Of a DNA stretch of 25,534 nt, positions 16,085 through 24,293 are shown piece after piece. Both the position numbers and the translations under genes were made by a program. Origin of the DNA: Thalassiosira profunda (Eukaryota > Bacillariophyta > Thalassiosirophyceae > Thalassiosirales > Thalassiosiraceae). The DNA is taken from positions 1 to 25,534 of the forward strand of contig JALLAP010001712.1 of the NCBI GenBank assembly GCA_036939355.1, read 5' to 3'. The notes beneath the pieces are model-generated. The model ran no database searches and was not told where the DNA came from. It saw nothing but the letters and a program-made list of their open reading frames with translations. The first letter of the stretch is position 1; each line of letters starts with the position of its first letter.

Positions 16085-16707
16085 TCAATTCGTTTCCCAC
16101 CCAACCGCGGCCATCTCGTTGAGCAGCATCGCTGTGTTTTTCTTGGCCAGTTCCAGCTGGGACCGCAGCCGCTCGTTCTCGGCCTCGCATTCTTCCTGGG
16201 ACGCCCTGGCCAGCGCCGCCTCGTGCCGTGCCTCGGCCAATTCTCCTCGCGTGTCCCGCAGGGCGCTCTGGCAATCGGCCAGCTTCTTCTGGAAGGAGAA
16301 GCTGTGTTCGCTCGCCTCTTCATAATAAGCCTCCCGTGCCTCGGTACCGATAGAAAGGACGGGCGCTTCAGACAATTTGACCAGCACCTGGAGGCAGGCG
16401 TCGATATCTTTCTTTCCGCCGGCGTTGGGGGCGATCGGAATCACCGAGGGAGTTCCTCCGGCCTCCTCTCCGCTCAGAATCAAGTTGGCGGTGCCAACCG
16501 GTGTGAGCTTGCCACTGTGCGACACGGACACTTCAATTGGACAAGAGACCGGGGCATATGAGTATCCCATCGGGCCATCTCGATCCAAGCATTGTTGGAA
16601 CTGATATCACAGATACCAATGCGGAGCGAATACACAAACGAAGAACCACCGAGTGTAAATTCGTAGCCTGTGCCATCCTCGAGCCAATATCTCCCAGAAA
16701 ATTGCAT
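16085..16707 (-). CDS. coiled-coil protein, probable one-intron gene
   Basis: Proposed exons are 16707-16617 and 16530-16085. The 86-nt intron 16531-16616 has a GTATCT donor and a GAAG acceptor, phase 1, and gives 178 residues. Spliced, the N-terminal part reads GRYWLEDGTGYEF, then FVYSLRIVSVSHSGKLTPVG. The C-terminal 80 residues form an Ala/Glu/Arg coiled coil (ARASQEECEAENERLRSQLEL) ending EMAAVGWETN. The start is uncertain. Frame i, just upstream (ATG at 16754), also reads well (MMLAQARKRLALGTVECNFL) but would need a frame change, so further exons or sequence errors are possible. It lies only 43 bp behind the stop of the next gene on the same strand, so the two could be one gene with more introns. 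No family is recognised. Confidence 0.45.
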
Positions 16708-16750
16708 TCAACCGTCCCCAAAGCCAGACGTTTCCGGGCTTGTGCCAGCA

Positions 16751-17579
16751 TCATCGAATCTTCCAGGGCAACACCACCGGATTGTAAACCCCGGCGTCCG
16801 AATCACCGTCGAACTCGTCTCTATTTGCAACGTTTTCTAACCGCAGATATGCATGCCAAAGAATGAGGGCACTGCAATGAAAATCGAACGCATTCGCGAT
16901 CATATCATGTGCACTCACCTTCCTCCACTCGCTTCCGCGCCTCCGCCAGCGTCTGCGGGGGCATAAAAGTTAAAAAGTCGAACAGCCGCTCCCGGCACTC
17001 GGCCAGGTTGCTCGTCAAATATTCCTTCTGCCCCTCTTCGAACGGCCCGCTCTTCAGATCGGACGATACATAATCGATGGCGTTTTGCAACGCTTCCGCC
17101 GCCTCGTATCCGGCCGTGGTGGCGTCGACCACCTTGCTCGCGGGCGTCACGTATTCTGAGGCGAAGGTGATTTGGTCCAACAATCGATAATTTTTCTCCA
17201 CCAACCGCAACGTCAATTTCATTTTGCTTTTGAGGGCGTCTTGCTGCGTCGCCCGGTTGACGAAGCGCTCCTGCTGGACGGTCGCCTCCTGGACGCGGCT
17301 CATGAGGTAGAGCGATTCCCGGAGGGGGTCGCTATCGGGCGTGTAGGCGGCTGTCGATTGGGCATGGATGAGGGGTGTCGCAACCGTCCAAGATATGATT
17401 TGTTTGATGCTCCCTCGCCGGGTAATTGCAGATGGTTGAAGTGATGATGGAGAGGATGAGGAACAATCGAAATCCAGCGACAGGCCACCATTCGCCCACG
17501 CTGCAGCCCGATGCGGCAGCATCATCAGGGCAGCGCCCAGGGCGAGGAGCCCTCGGCTCGGCGGATATTGCGCTCCCAT
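16751..17579 (-). CDS. probable plastid/thylakoid-lumen protein, one intron
   Basis: Exons are 17579-16919 and 16836-16751. The 82-nt intron 16837-16918 has GTGAGT and GGTTAG ends. The phase-1 junction restores RKRVEEENVANRDEFDGD, and the frame ends NPVVLPWKIR, 248 residues. The N-terminus is a signal peptide ending RAAA|WANGG; a W at +1 is accepted in diatom plastid presequences. A later RRGS plus hydrophobic stretch, then QSTAAYTPD (about 53-80), resembles a twin-arginine thylakoid transfer signal, so a lumen location is inferred. The mature part is an all-helical bundle without recognisable cofactor ligands. A helical thylakoid-lumen or photosystem-associated role is plausible, but no named family is claimed. 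An acceptor at TTGCAG (exon from 16872) would run into a stop, so it is rejected. Confidence 0.65.
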
Positions 17580-17767
17580 GAGTCCCAGCGTTGCCTACTC
17601 TCGACGGCTTCCTCGACCCTCGCCTCGGTTCGTCTTCAGTCGTCTTCGCAAGATAAAAAAGAGCGGAGTGTCGCCTGTCCGTCGTCCGTCTCGCTCTCGA
17701 TGGGTGCTGGACAAAGCAGCAGGCGAAGACGCCGATGAAACGCTGAAGCGGATGACAACGAGTTTAT

Positions 17768-20593
17768 TTAGCGCCTTGTACGTTTCTTATGCGATGACGG
17801 TTCGATCGAATAGAGATACGCATTGATTTGAGACGTCACGACAACTTTGTTCCCCATCACAAGTAGCTCATTGCCGAAACCGAACTTATCCTTTGCGCCA
17901 GGCGGGCAGACTTGAGATATCATTTCCCAGGTGTCATCCGTCCGAGAGAACACATAAACGTCTGATGTTTCGGTTTGGTAATCCCGTTGATGCCAATTGC
18001 GTTGGAACGACAATGCCATGATATCACCCTCCACTGCTATCTGAATCGAATAAACTCCCCATTTACCTTCCGGGTCGCCCATCACAGTGAAGGTCTGCAA
18101 CAAAACGGCTGTTCCGTCCACCTCCGATACACTGTAGTAGTACACATCTCCCTGTTCGCACGCGACCAAAATCCTGCCATCGCCAGCCAATGCAAAAGCA
18201 CTCGCCGATCTCGTTTGCACACACCGTGGGAGCTGAGATCTAGGGATGATGGGAATGATGTCGATTGTATCTGCGTCGTCAGAAGGACTTGGCTCGGGCC
18301 GCCACTCCCAAAGCGAAACGTTGACATTAGTATTCGGGAATGGTGCCAGAGTGTGGCCAACGCCACCCCAACAGTGAGGAAAGATTATTCGCCTTGACAC
18401 CAAGATTGTGCTATTGCTCGTCTTCACATTGTGATGGCAGACGCCTCCAGTAACACAACCCTCGGTGCACATTCCGCAAGCCCCAAATGGCGGGCCACAG
18501 TCAGTTTCAAAGAGAGCACCCTCAAACTTCACGGAGCTATGCGATGTTTGCCCCGGACCCTCTTCATGCACCAAAACACTTTCTGCAGGTGGAGCTGCTG
18601 CAGACTTTGCTTGTACACCAAGCGAGGACAGCGAATGAAAATGCACTCCCGTCCGCGATGAAACGAGCTCCGTCCGCAATGAAACAAGGAGCTTGTCGCC
18701 AGAGATGGAAAGCTGATGGACTCCACCTTCATTATCGCAGTCTTCTTGAGAGTAGTCTTCTGGAGGGATATCGATCGTTCCTACTTCCAGCCATGCGTTG
18801 CTTTCTCTCGTAAGAATGTGAATCACCGCATCGTTCTCCAGTGCCAAGATATTTTCCTCCACAGCCAGTGCGCTGTCCGCGGAATCGTAATTTGCCACTT
18901 CTTGTGCAAAACGGTACATGCCGTTATCGGCCGTCACGTAAAAGCGGAGGCTGTTGTTGCTTCCAGTGCATTTGATGAGAAATGCACTATCTTCAAAGAC
19001 AAAGACTTCTTCCAGCCTGTCGCACCCATGAATATCATTGCCATCGCCAGTAAGTGCATCACCATTGGTTAGACGGATTTCACGCTGGGTCCATTTTGTC
19101 GTCACTGCGTCGAACTCATATGCAAAAAGAGATCCTTCGATGGCGATGAGTGCAAAGTTCCCTCTGATAGACACAGAGAGGGGGTTACCACTCCAAGAAA
19201 CACCGCAATTGTCACCAAAACAAGTTGGAAGCTCTGCTTGTTCCACCCAAGAGCCGACGGTGCGACGATATATGTAGGCTGGCCCCCGCTGCAAGTCTCC
19301 TCTCTCGTCATATATTCGAGAGCCAACAATCATCACGCCCCCGTCTATGTCCACTGAAGCACCAAAATTACTTGGGGTTTGTTCCGAACAGCTGTGTCCA
19401 GTGTCAGGGTAGATGCTATCAGCCTGAGTCCAATTCCCGGAAGCATCCTGTTCGAACATATACACCGCTCCCAGTCCTAAGGACTCGCCAGGGACACCAA
19501 GGGCAACAACATCTTCTGACATTGCAACGATGAGGCCGTGCAAAGGGAGATGCTCATGAGGATACGGAATTGCCCGCACGAGCTCGAACCTTCCATCAAC
19601 GTAGGAAAAGAATAGAACCGCACCAACCTCGTCGACTTCCGTGACAATCACAGCTGAATCCTTGTAAACTGCGACGGGATTTCCGCAGGGTCCAGACTCT
19701 GACCAGCATCTTTCGAGCCACGTTTGCCAGGGTTCGCCCTCAGACCAAACGTTGGAGATCTGCACATGAACTGTCGCTGTATCACAGTGGCTCGAATACT
19801 CGCAGCATACCTTGTAGACAAACTCGACCGCACTAGCTGTCGCATCAAAATCAGGGCGGTAGTGAAAGGAGAGGTGCCGTGGACCCCAATTCGGTCCCTC
19901 TAGAACACCCTTACTAGGGCCGGAGACAATGTCGACGCTGCCAATCCGGCATTGCGGAACGCTGCTGATGATGCATCCAGCTCGAGGGCGGCAGATGACC
20001 GAATGAATGCCTGGCGCGCCTGCCGATGACAGATATTCCTGCTCGGCCGTAGAGGTAGGCGCGAGTGTTAACTTGCACCCAGTCACACCACCAATACAAC
20101 GATACCATCGAGGACACTCGTTGTTATCTCCAGATGGGCAAGGCTCACACATCTCAGCTGCGTGTGCAAAGGAGCCGCCGCAGAAGAAGTTCCCGGGGTT
20201 GCCATCGTCTCCAGCATCACTGGGTGTTCCTGTAGTTGCAGTAGTAGACTCGAGGCCCCCCTCATCGATTTGCGCATTCGAGCTGATGGTGGCTGCTGTC
20301 GTCGAGGATGTAGAGGTGACGCCCGGCTGGTCGTCTCGCCCAAGAACGTCAGCTGCGGCGGGGCGGATGTCGTTCCTGCTCGAGACGACCACTCCGAGAA
20401 CTGTCACCAGTGCAATGGCGGCAGCAACGAGTGCTATCAGCACGAGCGAGAAGACGCGCCTCGACCAGAAGGGAGGAGGGGGCCCCGCGTCTCCTTTGCT
20501 GCGCTGCTCATCGTCGCGGTCTGCCTTTGTGGGATGGGGCGTGATGACGACGTCGTCGCGCCTCTCAGGTTCATCATGTCGGTGGATCTTCAT
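17768..20593 (-). CDS. type II membrane protein with FG-GAP-like beta-propeller ectodomain
   Basis: A 941-residue intronless protein starting at the ATG ending at 20593. The first 45 residues are charged and cytosolic. One transmembrane helix (about 46-70, VFSLVLIALVAAAIALVTVLG) is followed by a Ser/Thr-rich stalk to about 130, so the bulk is extracellular or lumenal. A cysteine-rich segment (about 135-175, CEPCPSGDNNECPRWYRC) precedes repeated units of the FG-GAP type, for example FGASVDIDGGVMIVGSR followed by GPAYIYRRTVGSWVEQ, and VVALGVPGESLGLGAVYMFE. A second Cys cluster (CGPPFGACGMCTEGCVTGGVC) interrupts the repeats late in the protein. Such propellers usually mediate adhesion or ligand binding. 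The ligand is unknown and no kinase or enzyme motif is seen. Type II topology with a propeller is a common build for stramenopile surface proteins. Confidence 0.8.
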   Translation of the reverse strand: MKIHRHDEPERRDDVVITPHPTKADRDDEQRSKGDAGPPPPFWSRRVFSLVLIALVAAAIALVTVLGVVVSSRNDIRPAAADVLGRDDQPGVTSTSSTTAATISSNAQIDEGGLESTTATTGTPSDAGDDGNPGNFFCGGSFAHAAEMCEPCPSGDNNECPRWYRCIGGVTGCKLTLAPTSTAEQEYLSSAGAPGIHSVICRPRAGCIISSVPQCRIGSVDIVSGPSKGVLEGPNWGPRHLSFHYRPDFDATASAVEFVYKVCCEYSSHCDTATVHVQISNVWSEGEPWQTWLERCWSESGPCGNPVAVYKDSAVIVTEVDEVGAVLFFSYVDGRFELVRAIPYPHEHLPLHGLIVAMSEDVVALGVPGESLGLGAVYMFEQDASGNWTQADSIYPDTGHSCSEQTPSNFGASVDIDGGVMIVGSRIYDERGDLQRGPAYIYRRTVGSWVEQAELPTCFGDNCGVSWSGNPLSVSIRGNFALIAIEGSLFAYEFDAVTTKWTQREIRLTNGDALTGDGNDIHGCDRLEEVFVFEDSAFLIKCTGSNNSLRFYVTADNGMYRFAQEVANYDSADSALAVEENILALENDAVIHILTRESNAWLEVGTIDIPPEDYSQEDCDNEGGVHQLSISGDKLLVSLRTELVSSRTGVHFHSLSSLGVQAKSAAAPPAESVLVHEEGPGQTSHSSVKFEGALFETDCGPPFGACGMCTEGCVTGGVCHHNVKTSNSTILVSRRIIFPHCWGGVGHTLAPFPNTNVNVSLWEWRPEPSPSDDADTIDIIPIIPRSQLPRCVQTRSASAFALAGDGRILVACEQGDVYYYSVSEVDGTAVLLQTFTVMGDPEGKWGVYSIQIAVEGDIMALSFQRNWHQRDYQTETSDVYVFSRTDDTWEMISQVCPPGAKDKFGFGNELLVMGNKVVVTSQINAYLYSIEPSSHKKRTRR

Positions 20594-21013
20594 ATTTGCT
20601 CTCCATAAACGTGCGTTGCAACATCATTTTGTCACGAGGCGCGAGCGCCACAGCCGCGGGGCCGCGGCCCGGCGGACGAGAACGCTGCTGCCAGGGTGAT
20701 GAGAGTAGTGAGAGCTAGGTAGCCTTGAGTTCGTGGTGAGAGAGAGGAGAGAGGGGGAGGCTAGGGTTTAAGCTTGAAGTTGAAGAAGGTCAAGAAAATC
20801 CGAAGAAGATCCGCTCAAAGCAAGACGGCAGCAAGGGCGAGGAAGAGGAATGAAAGCACCACATAAGAGAGGAGCCCGACGAAGAGAGCGGAAGGTTGGC
20901 CCATAAATCCACATCGATCGGTCAAGCTAAGGCCGAGAAGAGGAGAGCTCCATCGCATTGCAACTTGGTTATCAGCTGAAAGATACTTTATGACATTGTG
21001 CGATCGAAAGAAC
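20594..21013. promoter_or_regulatory. divergent promoter region with purine-rich run
   Basis: Lies between divergent genes. A long GA-rich tract (about 20740-20760, GAGAGAGAGGAGAGAGGGGG) and GCTAGGTAGCC at 20713-20723 are the visible signals. An antisense open frame covers it but is judged a shadow. Confidence 0.4.
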
Positions 21014-21454
21014 ATGCGCCGCCAGCCGTCCTCCATCAGTCGCCGCTGCAAGCGCGCGACAATCCTATTATTGCTCGCCGCCCTCGTTCGTCCCGCCTCC
21101 GCCATCGGGGGATGGGACCCCATCCACAACATCATGGCCCGCCTGTCGGGACAGCGCGCCAAGTCGGAAGAGTCGAATCCGCCCCGGGGAAACAAGTCGC
21201 CCCAGGAGCGCATCGCCCCCGTCCCGAACGGCGGGAGCAGCGACAAGAAGGATGAGGGCGCGGGAGGCGGAGGGGCAAAGCGCCACGTGGGAGAGGTGAC
21301 GATGACGAAGGGAAAGTCGCAAACGTCGTCGCGTGATGCGGCGGAGGAGACCGGTCCGGCCTTCATTCCGCGGGGCCGTCGGGGCGGGCTGCACCTGGAC
21401 GAGAACGATCTGCGCACGATAACCTTCGTGGGGAGGTCCAATCCCTTCCTATAG
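21014..21454 (+). CDS. small secreted, disordered protein
   Basis: A 146-residue protein from the ATG at 21014. An in-frame ATG at 20990 would add eight residues but lengthen the n-region of the signal peptide. Residues 1-30 form a classical signal peptide (RRCKRATILLLLAALVRPASA|IGG). The rest is Gly/Lys/Ser/Pro-rich, contains no cysteine, and reads as disordered (GAGGGGAKRHVGEV, FIPRGRRGG). The +1 residue is Ile, so plastid import is unlikely and secretion or the endomembrane system is favoured. No family is recognised. The opposite strand is also open throughout. Confidence 0.5.
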   Translation: MRRQPSSISRRCKRATILLLLAALVRPASAIGGWDPIHNIMARLSGQRAKSEESNPPRGNKSPQERIAPVPNGGSSDKKDEGAGGGGAKRHVGEVTMTKGKSQTSSRDAAEETGPAFIPRGRRGGLHLDENDLRTITFVGRSNPFL

Positions 21455-21712
21455 GCCGGATGCTTCGGTTGCAAGGGTATTGTTAGGAGGTAGGAGAGGA
21501 CAGGGTTTGTTCACCCAATGAACACATGGCACCGGAATCCTTCTTCTGCAAAAGAGGATGGCAGCAAAGCCAAAGCTCAATGTTTGCTCATCTCACGCAA
21601 AATCAATGTAAATTAGTTCTATAGTAGCGTTGATATTCACACGAAGCCACTCTCTTTGCACTATTGCACAATAAAGGCTCCATATCCCTCGTCTCGACAC
21701 GGCCTATCCGCT

Positions 21713-22739
21713 TCAAACAACGAAAGGTATGGCGGCCCACTTTCTTTCCTTGGGATAATCGTCAAACTTTCTCAAGTACCATTCGTGATGCGCCACTGCC
21801 CTCGGGATCAGATTGCTCGCCGTATAAACAACAAAGGCGACGGACGGCAGGGAGAACTGCGACGCCACCGCAAATCCCAACCATTCCAGCATCTCCCCGC
21901 CGAAGTTCGGACAGGATACCAGTTGGAAGAAGGGAGAGTGCGGGATGTAGTACGCCACCTCCGTCGTGTGTTTGCCCTTTGCACGCGGCCTCGATTTTCC
22001 GGAGGGGCCGTAGCGGCGCAAATTGCGCAGCACCCCGTCCGAGTGTATGTTGATGCCCATTCCTGCGAAGAAGATGCCAATGCCCAGCCAGCGNATTGCG
22101 CAGCACCCCGTCCGAGTGTATGTTGATGCCCATTCCTGCGAAGAAGATGCCAATGCCCAGCCAGCGTTGCAAATTGCTCCACGATGCTGAGAACGACAGC
22201 GGGTCGAACTTATGAATCCGCACCAGGTAAAAGCTTTGGAGGTATCCGTTGCAGATCGTCACCGCGCTCGCAGATAACGACACGAGCAGCGGCACCTTGT
22301 GGCTGTTTTTGTTCATCCGCAATGGATATATGATCGCCCGATTGACGTAGTGCAGTGCAAACAGGAAGAGGAGCGCCGCGTTGGCGGACAATTGCAATTC
22401 ACCACCCTCATATGCAATCAGTGCTCGCGGCGGTGCATCTCTCGAATCCAGGAAGAACACATCTTCGTCGCACCAATACGCGACGCAGTACCAAATCCAA
22501 AGCAGATTTGGGCACTCGAAGATGAACCACGACAGAGGGGCGTCGGTCAGAGGTCCGAACCACCACCGATGCCTCGATTGACCGCTGGAGCGACCGCCCT
22601 TTTGCTTCTCGTCGTCGGGGGCATGCCGGCCGAAGGGGGCCACGAGGACGTACCGCGTGACCAAGTACGTGGGAAGCGAGGCCAGCAGGAAGAGCCAGGA
22701 AAGCCGCCGGTGCAGCTCGATTGGGTCGTCGGCAACCAT
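21713..22739 (-). CDS. 3-oxo-5-alpha-steroid 4-dehydrogenase family (SRD5A-like) enzyme, frame broken by assembly duplication
   Basis: The start is the ATG ending at 22739; another in-frame ATG at 22853 lies inside a repeated 33-mer and is less likely. With one of the two 72-nt copies removed (reading 22739-22095 then 22021-21713) the frame gives 317 residues. Motifs of the steroid 5-alpha-reductase C-terminal domain are present: ALHYVNRAIIYPLRM (about 128-142), YYIPHSPFFQLVSCPNFGGE (about 239-258), EWLGFA, and HHEWYLRKFDDYPKERKWAAIPF near the end. Several hydrophobic segments fit a multi-pass ER membrane enzyme that reduces a conjugated C=C bond with NADPH. In algae the substrate may be a sterol or other enone lipid, inferred only. 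The family call is strong; the N-terminal 60 residues are longer than usual. Confidence 0.85.
22022..22166. repeat. 72-nt identical duplication around a single N (assembly join)
   Basis: Bases 22022-22093 and 22095-22166 are identical over 72 nt with an N at 22094. Collapsing them restores the reductase frame. Confidence 0.9.
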
Positions 22740-22833
22740 GGATGGAGAGAACAGAGGTCGTTGTCGGTGTTTGCTTGTGCACAACGTTTGACGTTTGACG
22801 TTTGCTCCGACTCTCGACACCAACAGGGGATAA

Positions 22834-22866
22834 GTTCCTGATTCCCTGTGCATTCAGCCTGCAGTA
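22834..22866 (+). repeat. 33-nt repeat, intergenic copy
   Basis: A 33-nt string (beginning GTTCCTGATTCCCTG) is identical to 25104-25136. After one mismatch, three more bases also match. This copy sits between divergent genes; the other lies in a coding exon. Confidence 0.75.
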
Positions 22867-23005
22867 TATTACTTATTCCATCGTATATTTTACTTTGTGT
22901 CATCGAATCTTTGGCCACTTAACTGTTCCATTCTTTAGGAGGCAAAGGGCAAAGCGAGCGAGCAGCAAAAGCAAAAGCAAAGCGGGTCGTCCAACACCTG
23001 CACCG

Positions 23006-23950
23006 ATGGGCTACCTCCGCTACGACGACGCCGACCTGGCGTCCTCCCTCCTCGACCCCGCCTCCGTCGTCTCGGACGCCGAACCCGATGCGCCCGCGTG
23101 GCTGTTCCAGGATCAAGATGGCGGCGGCGAGGCCGCGGCGGAGTCCGGGGGCACCGACTGGACGCTAAGCAACTGCTGCGGCACCGACGAGATCATCTTC
23201 CTCTCGCTGACGGCGGGATACTTGGTCATCATTTACTTCCTGTGGAATACCGCGGTGATGAAGCCGATGAAGCTCATCGCCGTCTTCGTTCACGGTGCGT
23301 GCATTTCATCGAGTGATGTACGCGATTTGTACATTGCAAATCGCAATATGTGCTCACTAATCTGCTGTGGCTGATGCGCGCTCCTCCCAGAAATGGGACA
23401 CGCCACGGCCTGCTGGATGACGTGCGGCTCCGTCAAGGGCATCGAAGTGTACGGGAATGAGGGCGGCGTGACCAAGTACGTGGGGGGCTGGCGGTGGTTC
23501 ATCATTCCGGCCGGATACGTCGGGGGATCCTTCTGGGGCGCCTTCTTCGTCGTGCTGAGCGGCAACCGGTGGGCGAGCCTCGCTGCGGCCTGCATATTCT
23601 GCTTGGCGATGTGTGTGTCGATGTTCTTCTCGCCCAACAAGACGATGGTGTGCCTGAACCTCGGATTCATCGTGTTGACGGTGGGATTCATTTTGGTGGA
23701 CCTGCTCGCGCTGACGCCCTTCCTCCAGTTCCTGACGCTGTTTTACGGGGTGTTCATCGGATCGTTCTCGATGTACGACATCTACGACGATTTGATCACG
23801 CGGACGGTCGAGGGGAGCGACGCGCACGCCTGCCACAAATTGATCCCGTGCTGCCTGCCCCGCTGCGTGGGGGTGCAATTCGCCCTAGTGGCGTTGGCGT
23901 TTCAGGCCCTGGGGCTGTATCTGGCGCTCGTGTGGATGACGTCCACGTAG
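23006..23950 (+). CDS. M50B-like membrane metallopeptidase, one intron
   Basis: Exon 1 is 23006-23294 and exon 2 is 23391-23950. The 96-nt intron 23295-23390 has GTGCGT and CTCCCAG ends, phase 1. The product is 282 residues from an ATG in good context (CCGATGGG). Splicing creates VFVHEMGHATACW (about 93-105), the HExxH zinc site; the Glu codon itself is split by the intron. Downstream, GIEVYGNEGGVTKYVGG and IIPAGYVGGSFWGAFFV match the peptidase M50B-like family, and YDIYDDLI (about 225-232) is the expected second conserved Asp region. Six or so hydrophobic segments indicate a multi-pass membrane protein. Family members are predicted intramembrane zinc proteases of unknown substrate. Residues 1-60 are acidic and lack a signal peptide. 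Confidence 0.88.
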
Positions 23951-24293
23951 CATACTCGCAGGAAGGAGATGTTGGATGCTGGTTCATTTGATTGTGAGCA
24001 AGAAGGAAGCAAAAAGTCTCAGAGGAAGATGCGGATTGTTGTGTGAGCTGGACGGAAAAAGGATCCGTATCAGAGAGAGGGAGAGGAAGCAGCATCGTAA
24101 CTTCAAATCTCCCGACAATAGCTTCTTCTACCGCCCATTCAGAGGCATCCTTCAGCAAAAGGTGCTGAGGAGCGTGATAGGGCTTCTATCTTTCCTGTCT
24201 TATGGAGACATACTTAGAGGTAGAGTCACACGATAAAGCTTCTTTGCTTCTAGATTATATAATATTAGTGCAGCATACGATACTAAAGATATC
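23951..24293. terminator. convergent intergenic region
   Basis: 343 bp between converging genes, presumably holding both polyadenylation sites. No open frame of interest and no clear repeat are seen. An AT-rich stretch lies at about 24236-24290. Confidence 0.35.

Noticed and set aside
16837..16872. TTGCAG acceptor for the lumen-protein intron
   Set aside because: Using it with the GTGAGT donor gives a stop after about ten codons; the GGTTAG acceptor yields a continuous VEEENVANRDEF reading.
20007..20699. 230-codon plus-strand frame opposite the start of the propeller gene
   Set aside because: No protein features; overlaps the membrane helix and stalk codons of the real gene.
20815..21366. 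Minus-strand frame with a hydrophobic C-terminus opposite the secreted protein
   Set aside because: It ends in a membrane-like stretch, but the rest is shadow-like and Arg/Pro-rich; the plus-strand signal peptide is more convincing. Not fully excluded.
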